Part shown: piece by piece, positions 33,570 to 42,112 of the stretch
Numbering within the stretch: position 1 is the first letter of the stretch
How the letters are laid out: each line of letters opens with the position of its first letter
NCBI RefSeq assembly: GCF_900110575.1
Contig: NZ_FOEF01000013.1
Coordinates: 124,001-188,000, forward strand
Direction: 5' to 3'
DNA length: 64,000 nucleotides
DNA from: Amycolatopsis saalfeldensis
GTDB lineage: Bacteria; Actinomycetota; Actinomycetes; Mycobacteriales; Pseudonocardiaceae
The notes under the pieces: generated by a model
Seen by the model: only the letters and a program-made list of their open reading frames with translations
Told to the model about the DNA's origin: nothing
Databases searched by the model: none
Program-made: the position numbers and the translations under genes

Positions 33570-34289
33570 ATGAACTCCCCCCTCTCCTCACGGTCCGTCC
33601 GGGCGTTGGCGATCGCTGCCGTCGCTGCTGCGAGCCTCACGGCCGCGGCCGGCTCGGCGAGCGCGACGCCGATGTTCGGCGCGCACTTCCACGGGCAAGC
33701 CTTCTCGGGCGGTAACTGGGGCGGTTACGTCAGCACGGGCAGCTTCACCACCGCGACGGCCAGCTGGAAGGAGCCTTCGGTCACCTGCAACTCCAGCAAC
33801 GACCTGTTCGCCCCGTGGGTGGGCATCGACGGCGACGGATCGTCCACTGTGGAGCAGACGGGCGTGGCCACCGACTGCTCGAGCGGCAGCGCGGTCTACC
33901 AGGCCTGGTACGAGATGTACCCGGCCGCGCCGGTGTACTACTCGGAGTCGGAGGCACCGGTCAAGGCCGGCGACAGCTTCACCGCGACCGTGACGCGCTC
34001 GGGCAACTCCTACAAGCTGGACATCAGCGACACCACCGCGGGCTGGTCGAAGACGACCACCCAGTCGCTGAACGCGCAGCACTCCACGGCCGAGGCCATC
34101 ATCGAGTCCCCTACCGACTCGTACCCCTCGATCAACGGCGGCATCTCGTTCAGCGGCGTGAAGTTCGACGGCAAGAACCTCGGGGACACCAGCCCCCAGG
34201 GCCTCGACGCCGACGACGGCGGCAGCAAGACCTACAGCCCCGGCGCGATCGGCTCGGACGGCCAGAGCTTCACGATGACGGAGCACTGA
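33570..34289 (+). CDS. Secreted G1 (eqolisin) glutamic peptidase
   Basis: 239-aa secreted protein: Sec signal with cleavage about GSASATP (residue 33), then a beta-sandwich typical of peptidase family G1. The NWGGYV motif near 49, PWVGIDGDGSSTVEQTGV carrying the catalytic Gln at about 99, WYEMYPAAPVYY, and STAEAIIESP with the catalytic Glu at about 179. G1 enzymes are acid-active, mostly fungal, with bacterial members known. Followed by a clear terminator. The upstream region shares a motif with that of the S1 protease at 38.6 kb. Confidence 0.85.
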   Translation: MNSPLSSRSVRALAIAAVAAASLTAAAGSASATPMFGAHFHGQAFSGGNWGGYVSTGSFTTATASWKEPSVTCNSSNDLFAPWVGIDGDGSSTVEQTGVATDCSSGSAVYQAWYEMYPAAPVYYSESEAPVKAGDSFTATVTRSGNSYKLDISDTTAGWSKTTTQSLNAQHSTAEAIIESPTDSYPSINGGISFSGVKFDGKNLGDTSPQGLDADDGGSKTYSPGAIGSDGQSFTMTEH

Positions 34290-34304
34290 TCCAAGCTTGC
34301 TGAC

Positions 34305-34336
34305 GGGGGACGCCTTCCTGACCGAGGGCGTCCCCC
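34305..34336. terminator. Terminator between G1 peptidase and DUF1345-like gene
   Basis: Inverted repeat GGGGGACGCC / GGCGTCCCCC with a 12-base loop, 15 bases after the G1 peptidase stop and only four bases from the convergent gene's stop; it can serve both. Confidence 0.8.
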
Positions 34337-34339
34337 GCT

Positions 34340-35035
34340 TCAGTTCTGCAGTGCCCCGATCGCCCAGGCGATGACCATCACGGCGACCAGCAGCGAGATG
34401 ATCGCCTGCAGCATCATGGTCATCTTCGCCCAGATCTTCAACGGCATCACGTCCGTGGGGCTGAACGCGGTGGCATTGGTGAAGGCCAGGTACAGGTAGT
34501 CGAGGTAGCGGGGCTCCCAGTCGTCGTGGGTCAGTTCGGGGCTGTCCATCTGGGGGAATTGCAGGTCGGCGTACTGGGCTTGCCCGTCGGCTCGCCGTGC
34601 CGGGCCGCCGCGGTCGAATTCCCAGTACCAGAGCGAGAACACGACGATGTTCGTCCAGTAGACGATGCCGCCGCTGACCAGCACCTGGACCGCGTGCCCG
34701 CGGAACGAGCTGTCCGCAATGCCCAGCACCAGCTGCACGGCCGAGCCGCCGTTCGCGACGCTCACCACCGCCACCACGGCGAGCGAAACGATCCGCTCGA
34801 CGGTGCTGAACTCGCCCATCCGCCCGGGGTTGATCAGCAGCAGCGCGATGATCAGCAGCACTGACAGTCCGGGCAGCAGCCACCACGGAGCCAGCACCAC
34901 CTCGTGCGGCAACACGAGCTGCAACGCGAGCGTCACCACCACCACGCCGGTCGCCGGCCACCGCGTCTCGCCCGCGGTGCTGCGTCGCCAGGCCGGCAGC
35001 TTCGGGTCTTTGTCCTGTGGATCCGGTGAAGTCAC
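34340..35035 (-). CDS. DUF1345-like multi-pass membrane protein
   Basis: About 231 aa with five likely membrane spans (WPATGVVVVTLALQLVLP, WWLLPGLSVLLIIALLLI, IVSLAVVAVVSVANG, VLVSGGIVYWTNIVVFSLWYW and a C-terminal pair). YLDYLYLAFTNATAFSPTDVMPL before the last spans is the DUF1345 signature (Y..FTxxTAF..TDVxP). Function is unknown; some members look like potassium-channel relatives. Start is uncertain: GTG 35035 begins a hydrophilic N-terminus, and GTG 35110 is in frame upstream. Converges on the G1 peptidase gene. Confidence 0.8.
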   Translation of the reverse strand: MTSPDPQDKDPKLPAWRRSTAGETRWPATGVVVVTLALQLVLPHEVVLAPWWLLPGLSVLLIIALLLINPGRMGEFSTVERIVSLAVVAVVSVANGGSAVQLVLGIADSSFRGHAVQVLVSGGIVYWTNIVVFSLWYWEFDRGGPARRADGQAQYADLQFPQMDSPELTHDDWEPRYLDYLYLAFTNATAFSPTDVMPLKIWAKMTMMLQAIISLLVAVMVIAWAIGALQN

Positions 35036-35116
35036 CAGCTCACGGTAGGGCGCGACGCGGTCCGGTGCCTGCCTTCGGCGCGGAATCCGGAGTGTCGGGG
35101 CGTTTTCCACCCGCGG

Positions 35117-38116
35117 TCAGGCGGGCAGCTTGCGGGCCACGTCCGTCCGCGACCGGGCGCCCAGCTTGCGCAGGACTTTCGCCACGTGCTGCTCGACCGT
35201 CCGCGGGGAGAGGAACAGGCCGTCGGCGATCTCGCGGTTCGTGCGGCCCTCCGCGAGCATCCGGGCGACCTCGTGTTCACGCGGCGACAGCTCCTGCCCG
35301 TAACCGCGGCGTCCGCGCTGCGAAGGGGCCCACGCGCCGTGTTCGCGCAGGTGGTGGCGGCATCGGCCGGCGTCCCGCGTCGCGCCCAAGCTCTCGTACG
35401 CCGTGGCGGCGGCGGACAGCGACTCGACGGCCGCGCGCTGCCCCGCGGCCAGCCGCAGCATGGCGGCGCGCTCGTGCATCGACGTCGCCAGGTACGGCAT
35501 CGGCAGGCGCGCGTACGCCTCGGCCGCCGCGTCGAACAGCGCGGCCGCGGCGAGGTGCTTGCCGCGCGCGCCCGTCAGCACGGCGTGGCCGGCGTGCAGC
35601 GCGGCGGCCGCGACGGGCGCGTCCCGGCCCACCGTGCCCCGCGCGAACTCCTCGACCAGCACGTCGGCGTCCGGCCAGCGGCCCGCCCGCGCGTATGCCT
35701 CCGCGGCGGCCGGCACCAGCGACGCCGCCCAAACCCAGACTCCCTTACGCCGTGCGGCATCCGCGGCGACGTCGGCGGTCGAACACGCGGCCTCGACGTC
35801 GTCGGTCGCCAGCTGCACGTCGATCAGCACCGAAGCCGCCGAGAGCACCACCGGGATCGGCCCGTCGGCGGGCGAGTGCACCGAGGCGGCGGCCAGGAAC
35901 CGTTGCGCGGCAACGAATTCACCCCGTACCGCGGCGAGGCCGCCGAGTACCAGCGACGTCTCCATCACGATCGGGCCCAGCTCGGGGTAACCGGCGCGCA
36001 CGTCCTGCGCCGTCTCGGCCAGGCCGTCCCACGAACCGCGGAACCACGCGAGCCGCGCCTGCGTGCCGCGGATCAGGCCCGTCGCGTACAGCGCGCCGGT
36101 CTCCGTCGCGCGGCGCGCGCCCTCCTTGACCAGGCGTTCCGCGCGGTCGAGATGCCCGGACCACGACTGCGCGTCCGCCAGGTTGCACCAGAGCCTCGCC
36201 AGCTGAACCCGTTCCGCGACGCTCGCCGCGGTCTCCGGCAGCGCCTCGAATTCCGCCCACGCCGAGCCGTCGCCGATGTGCGACGCGTTGGTGATGCGGT
36301 CCACCGTGAGCGCCAGCCGCAGCTCCGGGTCGGTCAGCTCCGCGTGGACGTCCCGAGCGCGCCGCATCCAGACCTCGTGCCAGGACAACGGCGTCAGCCC
36401 GTCGATCGGCTGGGCCAGCAGGTTGATCCCGCGCGCGGCCGGCTCCGGTGCGTCGGCCAGCTCGCCGACGGCCTTCTCCACCTCGGCGCGCCCGCGTTCG
36501 AGCCGGCCGATCGTGCGGACCAGCAGCATGCCGAGGGAGAGCCGGATCGTCCCGCGGACCGTCGGCGGCAGCGGCCGGTCTTCGAGCACGCGCTCCAGCG
36601 TCTCGATCACGTCGGGCCGGAAGCCGCGCAACGCGACTTGGCTCAGCTTCGTCGCCAGCCGTCCGACGTCGTCGGCGCCCGCCGTCGCGAGCACTGATTG
36701 CAGCACGTTGATCGCGCGGGAGGTCTCGCCGAGGACGATCGCCTCGTCGGCCGCCGCTTCCGCGTAGTGGCGCCATTTCTCCATCCGCCCGGCTGCCCGC
36801 GCGTGATCCGCGAGGAGGGGGAGCGGCGGGGTTTCGGCGGTGCCCAGCACGCGGATCGCCTCGGTGTGCAGCAAGGTTCGCTCGGGCCCGCTCACCGTGT
36901 CGTAGACCGCCTTGCGCGCGAGCGGATGCCGGAAGCCGTAACGGTTTTCGCCCACCTCGGCCAGCAGCCCACCGGCCAGCGCGCCGAGCAGCGCCGTTCG
37001 CAGCGACTCCTCGCCCAGCCCCGCGACGCCGCCGAGCATCGACGGCTCCGCGGCGAAGTCCAGCACTGCCGCGGCCCGGGCGAGTTGCGCCGCCGCTTCC
37101 GGCAACGCGTCCAGCCGCTCGGTGACGGACTCGCGCAGCGCCGCCGGGACCTCGAGGTTCTCCAGGAGCCGGTCGGACAGCACCTCGCCCGCGTCCCGCA
37201 GCGCGCGCAGGGTTTCCTCGGCCACAAAAGGAATCCCGGCCGTGCACTCGTGCAGTTTCACGGCGAACTCGTCGGTGACGCGCGGCAGCCCGAGCAGATC
37301 GGCGGCCATCACCCGCACCGCCGCCACGTCCAACGGCCCGAGCGCGACGCGTGCCGTGTGGACGGTCGGCGCCGTGCGCACCAGCGGCCCCGGCCACCCC
37401 GAACGGTAGGCCAGCACGACAGCGAGCTGCGGCGGCAGATCCGCGGCCAGGAACCGCACCAGGTCGAGGGTGTCCTCGTCGGCCCACTGCAGGTCGTCGA
37501 TGAGCAGCAACGTCGGCCCGCAGGCAGCGAGCAACTCCCGGAACGCGCGGAACACCCGATGCCGCCGCGCCCCGGGCTCCGCCGGAGGTTCGGGGGTCGG
37601 GGGCAGACGGTCGGTCAGCTCCGGGAGCAAGGGCCGCAACGCTCCGGCGACCGGGCTGAGCGGGCCGAGCTGGTGGTCGTTCGTGGGTGGGCTCGGGGTT
37701 TGGCGGCCGTTCGGTCTGAGCGGGCCGATCGGGCCGGGCTGGCCGAGCGAGGTGGCGGCGCTGGTCGGACCAACCGGTCTGAGCCGGTCACCGGGGTCGT
37801 CCGCGCTGCCCGAGCCAACCGCGTCGAACCGTCCGCCCACCGAGCGGAGGGCTTCCAGCACCGGTCCGTACGGGAAGGGTTCGCGCAGCTGCTGGCATCG
37901 GCCGATCAGCACGCGGCCGTCCGCGAATTCGGGCCGACGGGCGAGTTCGGCCAGTAGCCGGGTGCGGCCCATGCCCGGCTCGCCCTCGATCAGGACTGTG
38001 GCGGGGCGGTGGGTGAGCACCTGGACCATCGCGGCGAGTTCGCGGTCCCGGCCGGTGAAGCGGGTGGGTCCGGTGCGCACCGAGACCGACGTGGGGCGTG
38101 AGACGGCTTGCCACAT
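35117..38116 (-). CDS. LAL-type (large ATP-binding LuxR) transcriptional regulator
   Basis: 999 aa: N-terminal AAA/NACHT-like ATPase with GEPGMGRTRLLAELA at about 44-58 (P-loop Lys is Arg here) and Walker B LLLIDDLQWADED, a long tetratricopeptide-like helical middle region (about 400-900), and C-terminal LuxR HTH with LSPREHEVARMLAEG, NREIADGLFLSPRTVEQHVAKVLRKLG. GAGGAGG five bases before ATG 38116 fixes the start; the frame extends upstream to 38218 without an RBS. LAL proteins usually activate secondary-metabolite or sugar genes; no such cluster adjoins it here. Confidence 0.9.
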   Translation of the reverse strand: MWQAVSRPTSVSVRTGPTRFTGRDRELAAMVQVLTHRPATVLIEGEPGMGRTRLLAELARRPEFADGRVLIGRCQQLREPFPYGPVLEALRSVGGRFDAVGSGSADDPGDRLRPVGPTSAATSLGQPGPIGPLRPNGRQTPSPPTNDHQLGPLSPVAGALRPLLPELTDRLPPTPEPPAEPGARRHRVFRAFRELLAACGPTLLLIDDLQWADEDTLDLVRFLAADLPPQLAVVLAYRSGWPGPLVRTAPTVHTARVALGPLDVAAVRVMAADLLGLPRVTDEFAVKLHECTAGIPFVAEETLRALRDAGEVLSDRLLENLEVPAALRESVTERLDALPEAAAQLARAAAVLDFAAEPSMLGGVAGLGEESLRTALLGALAGGLLAEVGENRYGFRHPLARKAVYDTVSGPERTLLHTEAIRVLGTAETPPLPLLADHARAAGRMEKWRHYAEAAADEAIVLGETSRAINVLQSVLATAGADDVGRLATKLSQVALRGFRPDVIETLERVLEDRPLPPTVRGTIRLSLGMLLVRTIGRLERGRAEVEKAVGELADAPEPAARGINLLAQPIDGLTPLSWHEVWMRRARDVHAELTDPELRLALTVDRITNASHIGDGSAWAEFEALPETAASVAERVQLARLWCNLADAQSWSGHLDRAERLVKEGARRATETGALYATGLIRGTQARLAWFRGSWDGLAETAQDVRAGYPELGPIVMETSLVLGGLAAVRGEFVAAQRFLAAASVHSPADGPIPVVLSAASVLIDVQLATDDVEAACSTADVAADAARRKGVWVWAASLVPAAAEAYARAGRWPDADVLVEEFARGTVGRDAPVAAAALHAGHAVLTGARGKHLAAAALFDAAAEAYARLPMPYLATSMHERAAMLRLAAGQRAAVESLSAAATAYESLGATRDAGRCRHHLREHGAWAPSQRGRRGYGQELSPREHEVARMLAEGRTNREIADGLFLSPRTVEQHVAKVLRKLGARSRTDVARKLPA

Positions 38117-38557
38117 CACGACCTCCTCGGCCGGTGTCCGTTTCGTCGGGAGTTCGTCGGGAGCGTAAGCAGCGGGCCCGGGTCCGTAAACCGGCCGTCG
38201 AGCTGCGGGCGCGCACACCGCTCACACATCTGCCTACATTCGGTCACCGGTTGGCGGGTGAATGTCCGGCCGGAAATAACCATGAGTGCGAAACTTCGGC
38301 CGTTCGCCCGGTTCCGGGGCGGTTACCACTTTTCCGGCTTCGCCACGGCTACCGAAAGTAGTTGCCGGAATCCCTACTTAAGGACGGTCCCCGGGCCCGG
38401 CTGGGACGTCCGGAGCAGGGGATTGGCCCAGTGGGAATGCGTATACCTATCCGCACTGCACCCCTATTGCAGCGGCCTGGGGCGCGAAGCAGGCTCTCAC
38501 CTCGGGGAGGAGCGCCGCGTGGCCGATCCGGTGCCGCGCGTAATCACGAGGAGACCC
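38117..38557. other. 441-base divergent intergenic region with palindrome
   Basis: No convincing gene. It contains the 14-mer CGAAAGTAGTTGCC at 38353-38366 (compare 33469-33482), and AAGTAG ... CTACTT arms with a 12-base spacer at about 38356-38379, a possible operator, plus ATACCTATCC at about 38445. Promoters for both the LAL regulator and the S1 protease must lie here. Confidence 0.4.
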
Positions 38558-39664
38558 ATGAAGATCATCAGATTCCTCGGTATCGCCGCGGCCGCCGCCG
38601 CGACGGCGGGCACGCTGGCCGGGGTCACCACCCCGGCGGCGGGCGCCACCACGTTGTTGAACCCCGACATGGTGCCGGCGATGCAGCGCGACCTGGGGCT
38701 GACCCACGACCAGGCGCTCGCGCGGCTGGCCAGCGAGGACGCCGCGACGAAGGTCGGCCAGTCGCTGGAAGCCGCGCTCGGCGACGGCTTCGGCGGGCTG
38801 AGCTACGACGCCGCGACCGGCAAGGCCCGGGTGGGCGTCACCAGCCCGGCGCTGGTGGAGCGGGTTCGCGCGGCCGGCGCGGAGGCCCAGGTGGTCCGCT
38901 ACAGCACCCATCAGCTCGACTCCGCCATCACCAAGCTGAACGCCGGCGAGAAGACGGCGGCGAAGGCGGTCACCAGCTGGGGCGTCGACCCGGCGAGCAA
39001 CCGCGTCACGGTGACTGTCCTCAACGGACAGAAGGCTGCGGCTGAGTCCTTTGTGAACTCGTCCGGTGTGGACGCTGCTTCGGTGCGGTACGTCGAGACC
39101 GCCCAGACGCCGAAGCTGCACTACAACGTGCTCGGCGGCGACGCGTACTACATCGGCAGCTCGGCCCGCTGTTCGATCGGCTTCTCCGTGAACGGCGGCT
39201 TCCTGACCGCCGGCCACTGCGCCGCGCTCACCGGCGGCGGCGCGCTGAGCGGGTACAACCGCGTGGCCATGGGCTCGTTCTCCAGCTACCGGTTCCCGGG
39301 CAGCGACTACGCGTTCGCGCGGGTCAACAGCAACTGGACGCCGGTCGGCCAGATCAACAACGGCACCCGCGTGTCCGGCTCGACGGCCGCCGCCGTGGGC
39401 GCGTCGGTCTGCAAGTCCGGCTCCACCACCGGCTGGACCTGCGGCACCATCCGCGCGAAGAACCAGACCGTGCGCTACGCCGAGGGCACCGTCACGGGCA
39501 TGACCCTGACCAACGCCCACTCCGACTCCGGCGACTCCGGCGGCTCGTTCATCAGCGGCAACCAGGCGCAGGGCCTGCTTTCCGGCGGTGACACCGTGAA
39601 CACCTACTTCTTCCCGGTGACCACCGCGCTGTCCGCGACCGGCACCACCCTGGTCCGCGGCTGA
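38558..39664 (+). CDS. Secreted S1 protease, alpha-lytic/streptogrisin type
   Basis: 368-aa preproenzyme: signal peptide MKIIRFLGIAAAAAATAG (cleavage near AGATTLL), a long pro-domain of about 150 residues (DMVPAMQRDLGLTHDQALARL to VRYVETAQTPKL), and the mature protease. Catalytic residues: TAGHC (His), SDYAFARV (Asp) and SDSGDSGGSFI (Ser). Cysteine pairs CSIGFS/GHC and VCKSGSTTGWTC match family disulfides. GAGGAG precedes ATG 38558. It is cleaved after secretion. Closed by an unusually long terminator. Confidence 0.92.
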   Translation: MKIIRFLGIAAAAAATAGTLAGVTTPAAGATTLLNPDMVPAMQRDLGLTHDQALARLASEDAATKVGQSLEAALGDGFGGLSYDAATGKARVGVTSPALVERVRAAGAEAQVVRYSTHQLDSAITKLNAGEKTAAKAVTSWGVDPASNRVTVTVLNGQKAAAESFVNSSGVDAASVRYVETAQTPKLHYNVLGGDAYYIGSSARCSIGFSVNGGFLTAGHCAALTGGGALSGYNRVAMGSFSSYRFPGSDYAFARVNSNWTPVGQINNGTRVSGSTAAAVGASVCKSGSTTGWTCGTIRAKNQTVRYAEGTVTGMTLTNAHSDSGDSGGSFISGNQAQGLLSGGDTVNTYFFPVTTALSATGTTLVRG

Positions 39665-39694
39665 CCTGCTCGATGATCACGGCTCGGTGAAACA

Positions 39695-39741
39695 GAGAAG
39701 GGCGGTTTGAGTGCCTCCAGAGCACTCAAACCGCCCTTCTC
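39695..39741. terminator. Long perfect terminator hairpin
   Basis: Inverted repeat with about 20-bp perfect arms (39695-39714 and 39722-39741) and a 7-base loop; arms begin GAGAAGGGCGG and end CCGCCCTTCTC. It lies between the convergent S1 protease and ssgB-like genes, serving both. Confidence 0.9.
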
Positions 39742-39767
39742 CCACTGTGCCGCGGGATCGGCAGGTC

Positions 39768-40172
39768 TCACACGTTGCTGATCTCTTCGATCAGCGCGTC
39801 GACGTCGAAGCTTTCGCTCTCCTCGCCGAGCGGGACGAGTTCGTAGGAGGAATCGAGGAACGTCTGGATGTCCTCGCGCTCGAGCTCGAACGACGCGTAC
39901 CCGTCGGGCGACTCGATCTCGAGGGTCAACATCGCCTCGTCCTCGGACAGGTCCGGGCGGACGCGGACGTCACCGAGGCCGGCGGGCTCGCCGAGCCCGG
40001 TCACGAGGAGGTCACGTGCGAACGTCCACTCGATCCACCGGCCGCGCTCGGTCCGGAAGGCCACGGTGACCGCGAAGGGCTCGGCGGCGTGGTAGGACAG
40101 GCGGGACAGCACCGGCGTGGTGCTCTCGTTCAGCAACACGAACTGGGTCTGGTGTACGGCGTCGGTGTGCAC
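39768..40172 (-). CDS. SsgA-like (SsgB-type) sporulation/cell-division regulator
   Basis: 134-aa member of the SsgA-like protein family, restricted to morphologically complex actinobacteria. SsgB recruits FtsZ to sporulation septa. Pattern TQFVLLNESTTPVLSRLSYHAAEPFAVTVAFRTERGRWIEWTFARDLLVTGLGEPAGLGDVRVRP matches the family, with FELEREDIQTFLDSSYELVPLGEE at the end. GTG 40172 is preceded by GGAG. It supports a mycelial lifestyle for the organism. SsgB versus another paralogue cannot be settled without alignment. Confidence 0.87.
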   Translation of the reverse strand: MHTDAVHQTQFVLLNESTTPVLSRLSYHAAEPFAVTVAFRTERGRWIEWTFARDLLVTGLGEPAGLGDVRVRPDLSEDEAMLTLEIESPDGYASFELEREDIQTFLDSSYELVPLGEESESFDVDALIEEISNV

Positions 40173-40421
40173 GGCTGCTCCTGGTGTGTTCCTCCGGTGG
40201 TTCGCGCCTTGCGAACTGTCGGCAAGGAGATGATCAACCGGGTCGCTCGTGACGCCAGAACCTCGACGTTCACGCGATCGGCTGCATCCGCTCCCCTAGG
40301 CGTAACACGGGACACATACCCCTTGCGTTCAGCCGACAACCTTGGGTCACGTTCTTTGGTGCGGAAGGGCAACCGCGGGGGGACTTTTGCGCAGGCGAAC
40401 CGACCGTCCGAAGTGGATCGG

Positions 40422-40892
40422 TCAGGCCAGCGGCAGGGTCAGCCCGACCTTCACCCGGTCCATGGCCACGCTCGTGGTGAAGTGCCGGACGTTCGGGTTG
40501 TCGAAGAACATCCGGCGGGTGAAGGCCTCGAAGGCGGTCATGTCGGGGCAGGTGACCACGAGCACGAAGTCGGCCTGGCCGGTGACGTAGTAACACTGCT
40601 GCACGTAGTCGTCGGCCTGCACCTGGCGGCGGAAGACGTCGAGCACCGTCAGGTTCTCGCGCTCCATCTCGACCATGACCAGAAACGTCATGGACAGCCC
40701 GAGCGCCCGCGGGGACAGCACGGCGACCTCCTTCTCGATCACCCCCGACTCGCGCAGCCGCTTGATGCGGCGCTGCACGGCGGCGGCGGAGAGGCCGACT
40801 TTCGCGCCGATGACCTCGGCGATCGTGCGCGAGTCGGCCTGCAGGCAGGCGAGGATGGCGAGGTCCAGCCGGTCGAGGTCGGGAGTGAGCAC
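40422..40892 (-). CDS. Lrp/AsnC-family transcriptional regulator
   Basis: 156-aa leucine-responsive-type regulator. N-terminal HTH: LDLAILACLQADSRTIAEVIGAKVGLSAAAVQRRIKRLRESGVI; C-terminal RAM domain with FLVMVEMERENLTVLDVFRRQV, VTGQADFVLVV and FTRRMFFDNPNVRHFTT, the effector-binding fold. GTG 40892 begins the HTH. The frame extends to 40973, probably non-coding. Divergent from fabH-like gene (215 bases), so it may regulate that gene, but no target evidence is visible. Confidence 0.9.
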   Translation of the reverse strand: MLTPDLDRLDLAILACLQADSRTIAEVIGAKVGLSAAAVQRRIKRLRESGVIEKEVAVLSPRALGLSMTFLVMVEMERENLTVLDVFRRQVQADDYVQQCYYVTGQADFVLVVTCPDMTAFEAFTRRMFFDNPNVRHFTTSVAMDRVKVGLTLPLA

Positions 40893-41019
40893 GCCCCAGG
40901 CTAACCGGGGGCACCGACAAGACGCCTCGCCTTTACCGATGCTCAGCCGCCGGCCTGGGGCGACTGTGGCCAATACCTCCTATTGAGCGAACCTGGAAGA
41001 GGTTTTCCAGTGACCTGGA

Positions 41020-41055
41020 ACACAACTGACCGGTCTACCCAGGGGTAGCCCATAC
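41020..41055 (+). promoter_or_regulatory. Candidate promoter/palindrome before the FabH-like gene
   Basis: CTGACC (41022-41027 region) and CATACA about 18 bases later resemble -35/-10 hexamers. CTACCC-AG-GGGTAG between them is a perfect inverted repeat with a two-base loop, which might be an operator for the divergent Lrp/AsnC protein. Confidence 0.35.
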
Positions 41056-41107
41056 AAGTGGACGCAGCCGGCGGCAACCGCCGACCGTCGGCTGGGAGGG
41101 TTCCGTC

Positions 41108-42112
41108 GTGAGTGTGCAAGGGTTTCCGCCCGGTCGTGCCGCCGTGCTGACGGGGCTGGGCGCGGCCTTGCCCGATCGGGTGGTGGACAACCACGAGCTG
41201 GCCGGCCGGCTGGACACCTCGGACGAGTGGATCCGCACCCGCACCGGCATCCGCGAGCGCCGGATCGCCGCGCCGGGCGAGTCCACTGTGGATCTCGCCG
41301 TCGCCGCGGGCCGCCAGGCGCTGGCCGGGACCGGTGCGGGGGCCGACGCCGTGGTGCTCGCGACCTCGACCGCCGACCAGCTCTGCCCCGCGAGCGCGCC
41401 CCAGGTGGCCGCGCGGCTCGGGCTCGGCACCGCCGCGGCGTTCGACGTGAACGCCGTGTGCAGCGGCTTCATCTACGCCCTCGCCACCGCGCAGGGCCTC
41501 ATCGCGGGCGGCATCGCGAAGCGGGTGCTCGTGATCGGCGCCGACGTCTTCACCTCGCTGCTCGACCCCGAGGACCGCACCACGGTGCCGATCTTCGGCG
41601 ACGGCGCGGGGGCGGTCGTGCTGCGCGGCGGCGACGCCGACGAGCCCGGCGCGCTCGGCCCGTTCGACCTGCACAGCGAGGGCGAGCTGGCCGACCTGCT
41701 GTGGGTCGAGGCCGGCGGCTCGCGCCACCGGTTCTCCGACGACCCGCGCGACCACTACCTCCGGATGCAGGGCACGGCCGTTTTCCGGCACGCCTGCGCG
41801 CGCATGGCCGAGTCCTCCCGCGCGGTGCTGGACCAGGCCGGCTGGATGGTCGGGGACGTGGACCGGTTCGTCGGGCACCAGGCCAACATCCGCATCCTCC
41901 AGGTCGCGGCCAAGCACCTCGGCCTGCCCGCCGACGCGGTCGTCGCCAACATCGACCGGGTCGGCAACACCAGCGCCGCGTCGATCCCGCTGGCCCTCGC
42001 GGACGCCGCCGCCGACGCCACGATCGTGCCCGGCCACCGGGTCGTCCTGACCGCGTTCGGCGCCGGCCTCACCTGGGGCTCGACCCTGCTGACCTGGCCG
42101 GACGTCCTCTAG
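41108..42112 (+). CDS. Beta-ketoacyl-ACP synthase III (FabH)-like
   Basis: Thiolase-fold initiating condensing enzyme (334 aa) that extends an acyl-CoA starter with malonyl-ACP. The catalytic Cys is in NAVCSGFIYALA (about 118), His in VGHQANIRI (about 258) and Asn in RVGNTSAASIP (about 288). TRTGIRERRIAAPGE is the typical substrate-tunnel loop. GTG 41108 follows GGGAGG. Could be a primary FabH or a secondary-metabolism KASIII; no ACP or KS neighbour exists here. Its TAG stop overlaps the convergent adenylate cyclase stop (CTAG). Confidence 0.9.
   Translation: MSVQGFPPGRAAVLTGLGAALPDRVVDNHELAGRLDTSDEWIRTRTGIRERRIAAPGESTVDLAVAAGRQALAGTGAGADAVVLATSTADQLCPASAPQVAARLGLGTAAAFDVNAVCSGFIYALATAQGLIAGGIAKRVLVIGADVFTSLLDPEDRTTVPIFGDGAGAVVLRGGDADEPGALGPFDLHSEGELADLLWVEAGGSRHRFSDDPRDHYLRMQGTAVFRHACARMAESSRAVLDQAGWMVGDVDRFVGHQANIRILQVAAKHLGLPADAVVANIDRVGNTSAASIPLALADAAADATIVPGHRVVLTAFGAGLTWGSTLLTWPDVL

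Noticed and set aside
36698..37957. 419-codon plus-strand open frame
   Set aside because: Antisense to the LAL regulator; low-complexity translation.
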